Shown in pieces: positions 7,287 through 15,358 of a stretch of 51,710 bases of DNA. A program made the position numbers and the translations under genes. The DNA is taken from positions 1 through 51,710 of the forward strand of contig JANQFZ010000043.1 of the NCBI GenBank assembly GCA_028277605.1, in the 5' to 3' direction. This DNA is from Vallitaleaceae bacterium. GTDB lineage: Bacteria; Bacillota; Clostridia; Lachnospirales; Vallitaleaceae. Position 1 is the stretch's first letter; every line of letters begins with the position of its first letter. A model generated the notes under the pieces. It was not told where the DNA came from, searched no databases, and saw nothing but the letters and a program-made list of their open reading frames with translations.

Positions 7287-8219
7287 CTATCGATCATTTA
7301 AATTAATATTCCATGTGTTAAGAAGCTTTCTAAAATAATCTGGTAATGGTGCTTCAAACTGCATATACTGCCGATTGGTTGGATGTATAAACCCTAATAT
7401 TTTTGCATGAAGCATTTGACCTTCTAGATGGAACTTATCTTTGTTAATGCCATACACAGGATCACCTAATAAAGGGTGGTGTATACTTGACATATGCACT
7501 CTAATTTGATGCGTACGTCCTGTTTCTAGCTGTAGTTCCACAAGGGTGTACTGACTATTGATGTGCTCTAGTACTCTATAATGTGTCACGGCTCTTTTTC
7601 CGTTCTTTCTATTGATAGCCATTTTCTTTCTGTGTATAGGGTGTCTGCCAATAGGTGCATCTACTGTTCCCTCGTTCTCTTTTATATTATTGTAGACTAA
7701 TGCCAGGTATTTTCTTGTAATGGTGTGATCCTTTAACTGTTGTGCAATGTTAATATGAGCAAAATCATTTTTGCATACAACAAGAAGACCCGAGGTATCT
7801 TTATCAATTCTATGAACAATCCCTGGTCTTAAAATACCGTTGATGCCTGATAAACTATCCTGACAATGATACAAAAGAGCGTTAACTAAGGTTCCTTCAT
7901 AATGTCCATTCGCTGGATGAACAACCATTCCCTGCGGTTTATTAACAATAATAATATCCTTATCTTCATAGACAATGTCTAAAGGTATGTCTTCAGCTTT
8001 AATGTCTAATGCTCTAGGGGGAGGAATACGGCATATGATACTATCGTTTTGTTTGACCTTATAATTGGTTTTAACCGTTTTTCCATTCACTTGAACACAG
8101 TCTTGTTTAATAAGCCTTTGTAAAAAGCTTCTTGAATAGGTCTGATTTTGCTCTGTTATATATTTATCTAGTCGTTTACCTGCATCATCCTTATCAACGT
8201 TTAAAATCAAATCATTCAT
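7287..8219 (-). CDS. rluD: Ribosomal large-subunit pseudouridine synthase, RluD family
   Basis: A 310-residue RluA/RluD-family enzyme that isomerises uridines to pseudouridine in 23S rRNA. An S4 RNA-binding domain occupies about residues 14-75. The catalytic domain follows, with HRIDKDTSG holding the catalytic Asp at 139, the same position as in E. coli RluD. Further family motifs are GRTHQIRVHM and HPLLGDPVYG. The start overlaps the end of lspA by eight bases, so the two are co-translated. The order lspA-rluD-pyrR matches Bacillus lspA-ylyB-pyrR. Confidence 0.92.
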   Translation of the reverse strand: MNDLILNVDKDDAGKRLDKYITEQNQTYSRSFLQRLIKQDCVQVNGKTVKTNYKVKQNDSIICRIPPPRALDIKAEDIPLDIVYEDKDIIIVNKPQGMVVHPANGHYEGTLVNALLYHCQDSLSGINGILRPGIVHRIDKDTSGLLVVCKNDFAHINIAQQLKDHTITRKYLALVYNNIKENEGTVDAPIGRHPIHRKKMAINRKNGKRAVTHYRVLEHINSQYTLVELQLETGRTHQIRVHMSSIHHPLLGDPVYGINKDKFHLEGQMLHAKILGFIHPTNRQYMQFEAPLPDYFRKLLNTWNINLNDR

Positions 8220-8703
8220 GACTTAGTTCCTTATTCTTACGTATTAAATCATCATCCTTATAGATAAATAACATGAGTATAATAAGCAGAATTGCTCCAA
8301 TAACGACATAACTATCTGCCATATTAAACACAGGAAAATCAATCAGTTTAAAATAAAACATATCAACCACATAGCCTAGTCTAATACGATCGATTAAATT
8401 GCCTATTGCACCCGCTATGAATAGAATAAAGGATATTCTAAGAGGAATATATTTTCTGTCTCTTGGCAACTTAACATAATAATAAATAATAGCTGCTAAA
8501 ACTACTAAAGTTAACGGTATAAAAATATATAGTTTGTTTTGCAGCATACCAAATGCTGCTCCTCGGTTTTCAACATAGGTTAATTCAAAAACATTATCAA
8601 TAATAGTTAATGGTGCTTGCATGAGATTTTGAACTGCCATATATTTTACCCATTGATCAAGACCAATTAAAAAAAATATGCTTATAAGCAATCGTATTAC
8701 CAT
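8212..8703 (-). CDS. lspA: Lipoprotein signal peptidase (signal peptidase II)
   Basis: A 163-residue membrane aspartyl protease that removes the signal peptide of diacylglyceryl-modified prolipoproteins. It has four hydrophobic segments (about 4-22, 57-77, 88-104 and 127-150). The catalytic aspartates are D114 (VVDMF) and D130 (FNMADS), with the conserved GNLIDR and NRGAAFGM motifs. AAAGGAG precedes the ATG. The window contains a likely client, the lipoprotein D,D-carboxypeptidase at 17215. A terminator separates it from aroB upstream, and it overlaps rluD downstream. Confidence 0.95.
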   Translation of the reverse strand: MVIRLLISIFFLIGLDQWVKYMAVQNLMQAPLTIIDNVFELTYVENRGAAFGMLQNKLYIFIPLTLVVLAAIIYYYVKLPRDRKYIPLRISFILFIAGAIGNLIDRIRLGYVVDMFYFKLIDFPVFNMADSYVVIGAILLIILMLFIYKDDDLIRKNKELSHE

Positions 8704-8732
8704 TGTTTTTCTCCTTTGATAGCTGTTCAGCT

Positions 8733-8770
8733 TAAAAATAAAAGCCTATACAAAATTATGAAAGATAGGC
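8733..8770 (-). terminator. Terminator after aroB
   Basis: GCCTAT/ATAGGC stem (8744-8749 with 8765-8770, loop of 15) followed by a T-rich run on the minus strand, 40 bases after the aroB stop and 30 bases before lspA. The stem is short, so it may only attenuate transcription into lspA. Confidence 0.5.
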
Positions 8771-8810
8771 AAGCTAGGTATAGACGTACTTTTTATGGTT
8801 AGTTATAATG

Positions 8811-9899
8811 TTAATTATTAGGATAAATTGTTTCAATGCAATGCAAGATATCTGATTTTGTAGAGGTAGTTGTAATCTCACAAGAACCAATAGCCTTTAA
8901 GACGATAAACTTTAATACATTATTTTTGGTTTTCTTATCATAAAAAAGTTCATCATAAATGACTTCAGGTGATAGTTCTTTCAGTGTCAGAGGTAAATGA
9001 TAATATCCTAGACATGTTTTGATTTCCTCAATATCCTTTTCCTTAAGATAGCCCATATGGCTGGATAAGTACGCAGCAGCTACCATACCTATGGATACGC
9101 ATTCTCCATGAAGTAATTTAAAATCTAAAAGCCTTTCAATCGCATGTCCAATGGTATGTCCAAAATTAAGTGTTGCTCTTAATCCATTTTCTTTTTCATC
9201 CTTAGAAACAACATCACCTTTTATTTCGCAGGATCGTCTAATCAATTGTTCCAAAAGCTTAGAATCCAAGTTCTTGATTGCTTCATGGTTTTGCATAACA
9301 AAGTAAAAATAGTCAGCATCATGTATCAGTCCATGTTTGATGACTTCCGCCATACCTGCATTCAATTCCCTTTCTGGTAATGTGCCTAGTGTCTGAGTAT
9401 TTATAAAAACAAATTCTGGCTGCCAAAAAGCACCCACGCAATTCTTATGTTTCATAAAATCAACACCAGTCTTACCACCAATGCTGCTGTCTACTTGTGC
9501 CAATAAAGAGGTTGGTATCTGAACATAACGGATACCCCTCATATAGCTGGCTGCGGCAAATCCTGCTAAATCACCAGTGACACCGCCACCAAGAGCAACC
9601 ACAATAGAATCTCTATCCAAATGATGCTCAATAAAATGCTCATACAGCCGATAAACCGTTTGCAGATTTTTGTTTTCTTCACCATAAGGAAAGACAAAAG
9701 TGGATACCTGATCAGAAATTTGACTTAAATAGGATTGTATAGATTTCAAATGGTATTTTTCAACATTATCATCGGTTACTATACACAGCTTACTTTGATG
9801 ACAGTTACAAGCCTTAAAAGTATCTAATAATAAATCAAAGCTATTATCAATCCATATATTATATGGCTTGGAGTTCGTTTCTACTCGTATTTTTTCCAA
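8811..9899 (-). CDS. aroB: 3-dehydroquinate synthase
   Basis: The second shikimate-pathway enzyme, converting DAHP to 3-dehydroquinate with NAD+ and a divalent metal. NAD-binding GGGVTGDLAGFAA, SLLAQVDSSIGGKTGVD and the metal ligands in MAEVIKHG, NFGHTIGHAIE and LHGECVS are all present, so it should be active. The ATG at 9914 has no ribosome binding site. The bases ATGGATGTGA just after it form a good Shine-Dalgarno-like site for the TTG at 9899, which I take as the start (about 362 residues). It sits between divIVA and lspA, where Bacillus has ileS, and no other shikimate gene is nearby. Confidence 0.93.
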   Translation of the reverse strand: MEKIRVETNSKPYNIWIDNSFDLLLDTFKACNCHQSKLCIVTDDNVEKYHLKSIQSYLSQISDQVSTFVFPYGEENKNLQTVYRLYEHFIEHHLDRDSIVVALGGGVTGDLAGFAAASYMRGIRYVQIPTSLLAQVDSSIGGKTGVDFMKHKNCVGAFWQPEFVFINTQTLGTLPERELNAGMAEVIKHGLIHDADYFYFVMQNHEAIKNLDSKLLEQLIRRSCEIKGDVVSKDEKENGLRATLNFGHTIGHAIERLLDFKLLHGECVSIGMVAAAYLSSHMGYLKEKDIEEIKTCLGYYHLPLTLKELSPEVIYDELFYDKKTKNNVLKFIVLKAIGSCEITTTSTKSDILHCIETIYPNN

Positions 9900-9954
9900 T
9901 ATAATCACATCCATGCATTATTTAGTGTTATAATCTAATAATCTTTTATGTTGT

Positions 9955-10497
9955 CTATTCTTCATTTTCATTGAGCATTATGTTCTCGTCTGTAACCACG
10001 GCTTCTTCATAAGCTATATGTGTGACGTTTGGTACGAGTTCTGGAGAATTAATCTCAATCGTATTTTTTTCAACCATTTCTAGTTGTGCTCTTAAAAACT
10101 GTTTGATCTGTATCACTGAGGCATCATAATCCTTCACTAAGCTTTCTTTTCTTTGATTGATTTTAAAGACCTCTTGGCGTGCTTGGGAAACAATTTGCTC
10201 AGCCTTTAGCTCGGCTTCCTTTTCAATTTGCTCTGCCTTAATATAAGCTTGATTCTTTGTTTCTTCTGCGGTCCTTTCGGCAAGAACTAAAGTGTTTTTT
10301 AAAGTTTCTTCTAAAGTTTTGTAGTATCCAATCCCTTCATTCAAAACATTAATTTTATCTCTTAGCTCTACATTCTCTTTATATATTTTTTCGTAATTGG
10401 CTAGTATTTCACTAATAAAATGCTTAACCTCTCCAGTTGAAAAGCCTATCATGGTTTTCCTAAAGACTTTAGACTCAATATCCAAAGGTGTCAACAT
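9955..10497 (-). CDS. divIVA: Cell-division protein DivIVA
   Basis: A 180-residue coiled-coil protein that binds curved membrane at poles and septa. The N-terminal domain has the family start LTPLDIESKVFRKTMIGFST. The hydrophobic pair in KTMIGF corresponds to the membrane-inserting loop. About residues 35-150 form heptad-rich coiled coils (EEMK/AE-rich repeats), with an acidic tail. It lies downstream of ylmH in the conserved ylmE-sepF-ylmG-ylmH-divIVA order, supporting a septum or pole role. The 12-bp gap to ylmH suggests one transcript. Confidence 0.93.
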   Translation of the reverse strand: MLTPLDIESKVFRKTMIGFSTGEVKHFISEILANYEKIYKENVELRDKINVLNEGIGYYKTLEETLKNTLVLAERTAEETKNQAYIKAEQIEKEAELKAEQIVSQARQEVFKINQRKESLVKDYDASVIQIKQFLRAQLEMVEKNTIEINSPELVPNVTHIAYEEAVVTDENIMLNENEE

Positions 10498-10508
10498 ACC
10501 ATTACCTC

Positions 10509-11279
10509 CTAAACATACTTGTTAATCTCAATGGGAGTTCTATCTTTTTTTGTTTTCTCCCCAATATAATGAATTATAAACTTGCCATATCCTCTAACTG
10601 ATATCTTATCTTTGATTTTTAAAACATAAGCAGGGGATGTGATGAGTTTACTATTTACATAGACTTTACTTGCTTTAATTAAGTCAGATGCCTTTCCTCT
10701 AGATAATGATAAGGCTAGCTTTACTAAGGCATCAAGTCTTAAAGAGGCTATCGTTCCTCGAATTGTTTTAAATCTAGGGCTCAATACATCTTCTGGAAGG
10801 TCTATTAACTTATGTACAGTAACTTCCGTTTGTCTAACAGTCAATAAATGGTCAGTAATAAATTGAGTCAGAGTAGTATAAACAAATACGTAAGCAGAAC
10901 AATCTTGGACGATTATATCTCCTACTCTATTTCTATTAATACCAAGGTTTAGCAGCGCACCTAAGTAATCTCTATGCGTTAATTTTTGACTAAATCTTTT
11001 ATTACGAGGTTGAATTTCTAATAGTTCTAATGGATACGCTACAAACTCATGGGTCATATCCTTTGGATAAAAAGCGAGTATTCTTCTTTCTGCGTCATGA
11101 TATCCTCCGAACAAAGCATAATGAACATGGGAGAATTCTTGGATATGCTCTTGAAAAATGCTTTGCTCATGTAGATTTAAAAAGTCCGTAAAAATAGGTA
11201 TATGCTTGGAAAAACACCTATTATACTTGTCCGTCATTTGCCTATAAACTAAATGGGCATCTTGAGATGATTGGATCAC
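10509..11279 (-). CDS. ylmH: YlmH family S4-domain RNA-binding protein
   Basis: A 256-residue protein of the YlmH family. The C-terminal S4 domain (about residues 180-245) includes RLDALVKLALSLSRGKASDLI and the VYVNSKLITSPAY strand. The N-terminal part resembles the family's YlmH_RBD with HVHYALFGGYHDAERRILAF. YlmH proteins bind the ribosome or tRNA and have been linked to rescue of stalled large subunits. The gene sits with the division genes in many Firmicutes. It is separated from ylmG by two bases, which indicates tight co-expression. Confidence 0.9.
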   Translation of the reverse strand: MIQSSQDAHLVYRQMTDKYNRCFSKHIPIFTDFLNLHEQSIFQEHIQEFSHVHYALFGGYHDAERRILAFYPKDMTHEFVAYPLELLEIQPRNKRFSQKLTHRDYLGALLNLGINRNRVGDIIVQDCSAYVFVYTTLTQFITDHLLTVRQTEVTVHKLIDLPEDVLSPRFKTIRGTIASLRLDALVKLALSLSRGKASDLIKASKVYVNSKLITSPAYVLKIKDKISVRGYGKFIIHYIGEKTKKDRTPIEINKYV

Positions 11280-11281
11280 TA

Positions 11282-11572
11282 TTATATCCTTTCTAAAAAT
11301 GATCTTAAAAATTTATTAATAAAATCTATGATTAGAAAAGCAATAAGTGGAGAAAAATCAAGCATCATACCTTTGCCACCAAAAATAGATTTTTGAATTA
11401 ATTTTCTGATAGGTGATAATATGGGTTCCGTTATAGTATATAAGAATTCTATAGCAGGATGATCTTTGCTAATAGGGAGCCACGAAATGACTACTCTTGC
11501 TATTAGTATGAATTCAATTACGGTTAAGAATATACTTAGTGTATTAAATAAAGCGTTAATTAAAACATTCAT
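11282..11572 (-). CDS. ylmG: YggT family membrane protein (YlmG)
   Basis: A 96-residue protein with two long hydrophobic segments (about 5-30 and 65-90) and the YggT signature LIARVVISWLP followed by a PILSPIRKLI loop. The family is an inner-membrane protein genetically tied to division and, in plastids, to nucleoid distribution, but its activity is unknown. Position between sepF and ylmH is the standard Firmicute arrangement. Confidence 0.9.
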   Translation of the reverse strand: MNVLINALFNTLSIFLTVIEFILIARVVISWLPISKDHPAIEFLYTITEPILSPIRKLIQKSIFGGKGMMLDFSPLIAFLIIDFINKFLRSFLERI

Positions 11573-11588
11573 AAAACGCGCCTCCGGG

Positions 11589-12059
11589 TTATTCTGTTTT
11601 CCAAGGTAGTACGATACCGTTGCTTTTTAACTCTTCTCTAAATTCGCCAGCAATATCTACATTCTCTGGTGCTATGATAAAAATATTGTGGGTAACTCTC
11701 TGCAGATTGCCATTCAATGTATAACAGGAACCGCTTATGAAATCCATAATCCGCTGTGCAATAGTACGTTCCATTTTTTCTAAGTTTATAATCACTGGTT
11801 TCTTACTTTTAATATGATCACATATTTCTTGTGCTTCATCATAGCTTTCAGGTTGTATCACAACAACCTCCATTTGAACATTAGCTTGAAAATTAACGAC
11901 TTTAGAATGTCGTTTACTTGTATAGCTGTTAATATTTTTTACCTGCGACATTTCGATAGAATCGTCTTGACTTCCAGTTTCTTCTTCTTCATATTCTTCA
12001 TAATCCTCGTAGTCGTTTAATTTCATTATATTCATAACTTTATCAATAAATTTAGACAT
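11589..12059 (-). CDS. sepF: Cell-division protein SepF
   Basis: A 156-residue SepF. The N-terminal amphipathic helix (MSKFIDKVMNIMKL) should bind the membrane. An acidic linker (about 17-50) follows, then the conserved core (about 62-150) with VVIQPESYDEAQEICDHIK and the FISGSCYTLNGNLQRV stretch that makes dimer and FtsZ contacts. SepF bundles or anchors FtsZ and helps septum assembly. It lies between ylmE and ylmG. Confidence 0.93.
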   Translation of the reverse strand: MSKFIDKVMNIMKLNDYEDYEEYEEEETGSQDDSIEMSQVKNINSYTSKRHSKVVNFQANVQMEVVVIQPESYDEAQEICDHIKSKKPVIINLEKMERTIAQRIMDFISGSCYTLNGNLQRVTHNIFIIAPENVDIAGEFREELKSNGIVLPWKTE

Positions 12060-12063
12060 CTAA

Positions 12064-12762
12064 TCACCCCTTATACATTCTTTTTCCGAATATGCCTGTT
12101 CCAACACGTACCATAGTTGCACCTTCCTCAATAGCTACTTTATAGTCGTTTGTCATACCCATGGATAAAATATCCATACTAATATTATTAAGGTTTTTAC
12201 TTTTTATGTCAACAGATAATTGCTTAATTTTTTTAAAAACAGCTCTATTATCTTCTGGATTGATAACATAGGGTGCTATCGTCATTAAGCCTTTCACCTG
12301 AATAAACTTAAAACGGCCTATGACTTTTAATACTTGCATAACAGACTGTAAGGATAACCCAAATTTGGTTGCTTCATCAACCACATTCACTTGAATCAAA
12401 ATATCCATGATTCTTCCAATTTTTTCTGCTTCTTGATTAATTTTTTCTGCTAGTCTAATACTATCAACAGAATGAATCATGGTCACTTTATCCATAATGT
12501 ATTTGACTTTATTGGTTTGCAGATGACCAATCATATGCCACTTCACTGTGTTTGGTAAAGCATCATATTTTTGTCTTATTTCTTGTACTTTATTCTCTCC
12601 CACATGTATTAAGCCATGTTGAACAGCTTTTAACATATCATCTATTGGCTTTGTTTTTGTAACACCAATTAAAGTGACAGCTTCTTTATCTCTGCCGCTT
12701 GTTAAAGCGGCTTCTTCTATATTTTTATGTATATTGCTTAAATTCATTTGAATATTCGTCAA
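12064..12762 (-). CDS. ylmE: YggS/PROSC family PLP-binding protein (YlmE)
   Basis: A 232-residue PLP homeostasis protein with an alanine-racemase-like TIM barrel. The PLP lysine is in LIGVTKTKP (about residue 36). Family motifs HVGENKVQE, WHMIGHLQTNK and the C-terminal LSMGMTNDYKVAIEEG are present. It is not expected to be a catalytic enzyme: members bind and buffer PLP. The start is a TTG with AAGGAGG nine bases upstream. It leads the sepF-ylmG-ylmH-divIVA run, as in Bacillus. Confidence 0.92.
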   Translation of the reverse strand: MTNIQMNLSNIHKNIEEAALTSGRDKEAVTLIGVTKTKPIDDMLKAVQHGLIHVGENKVQEIRQKYDALPNTVKWHMIGHLQTNKVKYIMDKVTMIHSVDSIRLAEKINQEAEKIGRIMDILIQVNVVDEATKFGLSLQSVMQVLKVIGRFKFIQVKGLMTIAPYVINPEDNRAVFKKIKQLSVDIKSKNLNNISMDILSMGMTNDYKVAIEEGATMVRVGTGIFGKRMYKG

Positions 12763-12782
12763 TAGAGTTCCTCCTTATCTTG

Positions 12783-14261
12783 TTAATATATAATAGTATT
12801 TTCATCTATATTTTCTGTGTCAGATACTATTCTATCATAAGTTCTAATACCATAAGGCGTTCTGTTTTTTACAATGGTATATTTTTTTGATGCGTGTATG
12901 GGTTCAATAAGCTTAAAAGCTGTATACCCTTTATTGATTACATAAACCCCTTGTAATGGTATTACAGTGGCAACATTATAGGTATTAAGGCTGTCCGGTA
13001 TAACAATGCTGTCATTTGGCTTAAGTCCATCCTCATAGATAGGTACATAGTAGGTATTATCTTTATAATAGTGGAGACCTATTTTCAAGACCTCGACACT
13101 CTCACCACCCACATATTGCTCACCATACACCTTTCTCATAATACTCTTAGAATCTTGAATAACATATTCAGAAGGTATCATTAAGAATTTCTTTTCAACA
13201 ATAGATGCATTAGGAATTTTGATGCCATCGTACTCATTATAATCTATAACGATTTCTGTTATTCTTTCGTTCAAAAACTTATGAAGATAGCGATCAATCT
13301 CTAAGACTAGGGTGCAATGATCATTCTCATTTTTAACCTCTATTATTCTACTATCCACAGACAACTTTTGATTTTTAAAATAAAGCTTAAGATTACTTTT
13401 ATCTTCAATAAACTTTTCGCAGGCAGTGTTAACCTCTAATAAAATATACCAGTACCGATTATTGACTATTTTAAACAAATCAGATTCTAGTTTTTCTTCT
13501 TGCATTTCTTGTTCTGTATTCGTTTCTTGAGTGAGTGGTTTTCCACTTAGAACAGTCTTTAATGTATCATAACTTGCATCAGTTCCTATCTCTTCATAAC
13601 CATCGATATTATATGAAATGATACCGCTTTTGGGTGCCTGAATGATATGAACATGCTCCTTTAGCTGATTTAAAAACAGCTCTTTATTATTTAACAGAAC
13701 TTCTAATTCACTGTCATAAGTAGTTAAAACTTCACTTGATATGTCATCTAAGCTAACCATAATCTGCCCTTTTAAAGTATAGAGCTCATTAAAATAAGAG
13801 GGCTCATATTGCATAGAAAAACCACTTAAATACTTATAAATGGTATTGTATTTATCAGAAGAAATATCCGCTTGATCGATAATATCTGATTCGAGAAAAT
13901 TTAGGTTTTTTTTCAATAGATTCGTAAATTCTCCGTTTTGGTCAATCGAACAAATATAGTCATTGATTTTAACCTTTTCTCCTTGCTTTTTAAAATGTGT
14001 AATGGTCCCCTGTTTACTATTTTTGATAAGAACTTCATCTCTTACAATAACGCCTTTAAAGGTATCAGAATTATAAATGCTGCCCGTTTCTGCAACGACA
14101 TAATGTATATCATTTTTGTTTAAGACTTTGATAATATTAATAATTAAATAGATAAATATAAGTGCATAGATAAAGACTCCTATTTTTATATCAGAATTTC
14201 TTTTATAGTCTCTTCTATATTTTTTCTTACTTCCCTTTTTATAAGGCTTTTTGGTCGCCAT
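12783..14261 (-). CDS. HlyD-like membrane-anchored adaptor protein
   Basis: A 492-residue protein. A very basic N-terminus (about 1-25, Lys/Arg rich) is followed by one transmembrane helix (about 28-46) and a large extracytoplasmic part. The segment after the helix looks like a barrel-sandwich/lipoyl-like hybrid domain (GSIYNSDTFKGVIVRDE, then GTITHFKKQGEKVKINDYI), with a helical hairpin (about 115-205) and a second half-barrel near 210-230. This is the HlyD efflux-adaptor pattern, although no transporter is adjacent. Comparable proteins sit upstream of ylmE-sepF in clostridia and may have an envelope role. The function is unproven. Confidence 0.65.
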   Translation of the reverse strand: MATKKPYKKGSKKKYRRDYKRNSDIKIGVFIYALIFIYLIINIIKVLNKNDIHYVVAETGSIYNSDTFKGVIVRDEVLIKNSKQGTITHFKKQGEKVKINDYICSIDQNGEFTNLLKKNLNFLESDIIDQADISSDKYNTIYKYLSGFSMQYEPSYFNELYTLKGQIMVSLDDISSEVLTTYDSELEVLLNNKELFLNQLKEHVHIIQAPKSGIISYNIDGYEEIGTDASYDTLKTVLSGKPLTQETNTEQEMQEEKLESDLFKIVNNRYWYILLEVNTACEKFIEDKSNLKLYFKNQKLSVDSRIIEVKNENDHCTLVLEIDRYLHKFLNERITEIVIDYNEYDGIKIPNASIVEKKFLMIPSEYVIQDSKSIMRKVYGEQYVGGESVEVLKIGLHYYKDNTYYVPIYEDGLKPNDSIVIPDSLNTYNVATVIPLQGVYVINKGYTAFKLIEPIHASKKYTIVKNRTPYGIRTYDRIVSDTENIDENTIIY

Positions 14262-14303
14262 TTTATCACCTGCATCTATTTCGATATACTATAAACAATA
14301 GGT

Positions 14304-15251
14304 TTACTGGTTAGCTAAATCATGAACAGCTTTACCATTTTGATAGTCATACCTTTTCCCCTGATAGCTTTGACCTTCTATCATCCTAGCTTCTATTTCA
14401 TCCCTTAACTTCCACCAGCTTGTATTCCAGTTACAAAAAATAGTTTCTTCTTCAGGTGCCCTGCTTAATAATCTTTGAACAGCAATATGAGGGTTTAAAT
14501 ATTCAAGGAATACTATAACAGAACTAATATAGTCATCTTTCGACAGTTCAAATTCTTTATCTAAGTACATCTTAGCTAACGGGGTGTTTTTAGCAATGTA
14601 TAAGGAATGGATTTTAATTTGGTCATTATTTAATACGGATACAAGCTTTGATGTTTCTACTACATCTCTTTTATTATCCCAAGGTAAATTAAGAATAACA
14701 TGAGTACAAAGGGATAGTCCGTACTTTTTTATTCTCTGGCATGCATCTATATATTCAGCTAGTCCATGCCCACGGTTAATCTTATATAAGGTATGATAAT
14801 TAGCAGTTTGTAATCCTAATTCTATTGTAACATGAACATGGTGCTTATGAGCAAGCTTTTGTAAAAAGGTTAAATAATCGTCATGAATGCAATCGGGTCG
14901 TGTTGAGATTGCTATTTCTACAATATCATCAATTAAAGCCTCCTCCATAGCAAGTTTAAACTGGCTAAGAGGCATATAGGTATTGGTATAGTTCTGAAAA
15001 TAAGCAATAAATCGTTCAGCTTTGTATTTCTTTTTAATATATGTTTTATTTCTTTTTAGTTGTTCCCTTATGCAGATACTGGAAGGAAGAGATTCAAAAC
15101 CAGCACCACATGCACTACAGTAAATACAAGATTCTCGACTTAATTTCCCATCCTTATTTGGGCAGGTTACTTGTAGATTGACAGGGAGCTTGTACACTTT
15201 CACACCGTATTTTTCCTTTAGATACTCTGAATATTTATAATAAAGTCTCAT
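14304..15251 (-). CDS. TIGR01212-type radical SAM protein
   Basis: A radical SAM protein of about 315 residues, of the YhcC/TIGR01212 type. The [4Fe-4S]-binding cysteines are in CPNKDGKLSRESCIYC, followed by a nearby SACGAG. The barrel region includes AISTRPDCI, ELGLQTAN and THVILNLPWD, typical of the Elp3-like radical SAM fold. The substrate is unknown. A TTG at 15263 is open, but the GGGGGC six bases before the ATG at 15251 makes that ATG the better start. A long hairpin lies between it and the peptidase gene upstream. Confidence 0.82.
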   Translation of the reverse strand: MRLYYKYSEYLKEKYGVKVYKLPVNLQVTCPNKDGKLSRESCIYCSACGAGFESLPSSICIREQLKRNKTYIKKKYKAERFIAYFQNYTNTYMPLSQFKLAMEEALIDDIVEIAISTRPDCIHDDYLTFLQKLAHKHHVHVTIELGLQTANYHTLYKINRGHGLAEYIDACQRIKKYGLSLCTHVILNLPWDNKRDVVETSKLVSVLNNDQIKIHSLYIAKNTPLAKMYLDKEFELSKDDYISSVIVFLEYLNPHIAVQRLLSRAPEEETIFCNWNTSWWKLRDEIEARMIEGQSYQGKRYDYQNGKAVHDLANQ

Positions 15252-15285
15252 AATTGCCCCCAAGTGTTTGAATTAAGTAATTAAT

Positions 15286-15329
15286 AATGAAGAACAAAGA
15301 ATCATATTTTTCATTCTTTATTCTTCATT
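15286..15329 (-). repeat. 17-bp inverted repeat between peptidase and radical SAM genes
   Basis: Arms 15286-15302 and 15313-15329 pair at 16 of 17 positions around a 10-base loop. There is no T-tract after the hairpin on either strand, so it could be a processing or stability element rather than a classical terminator. Confidence 0.55.
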
Positions 15330-15358
15330 CTACATTGCTAAGCATTTTCCTCTTATTA

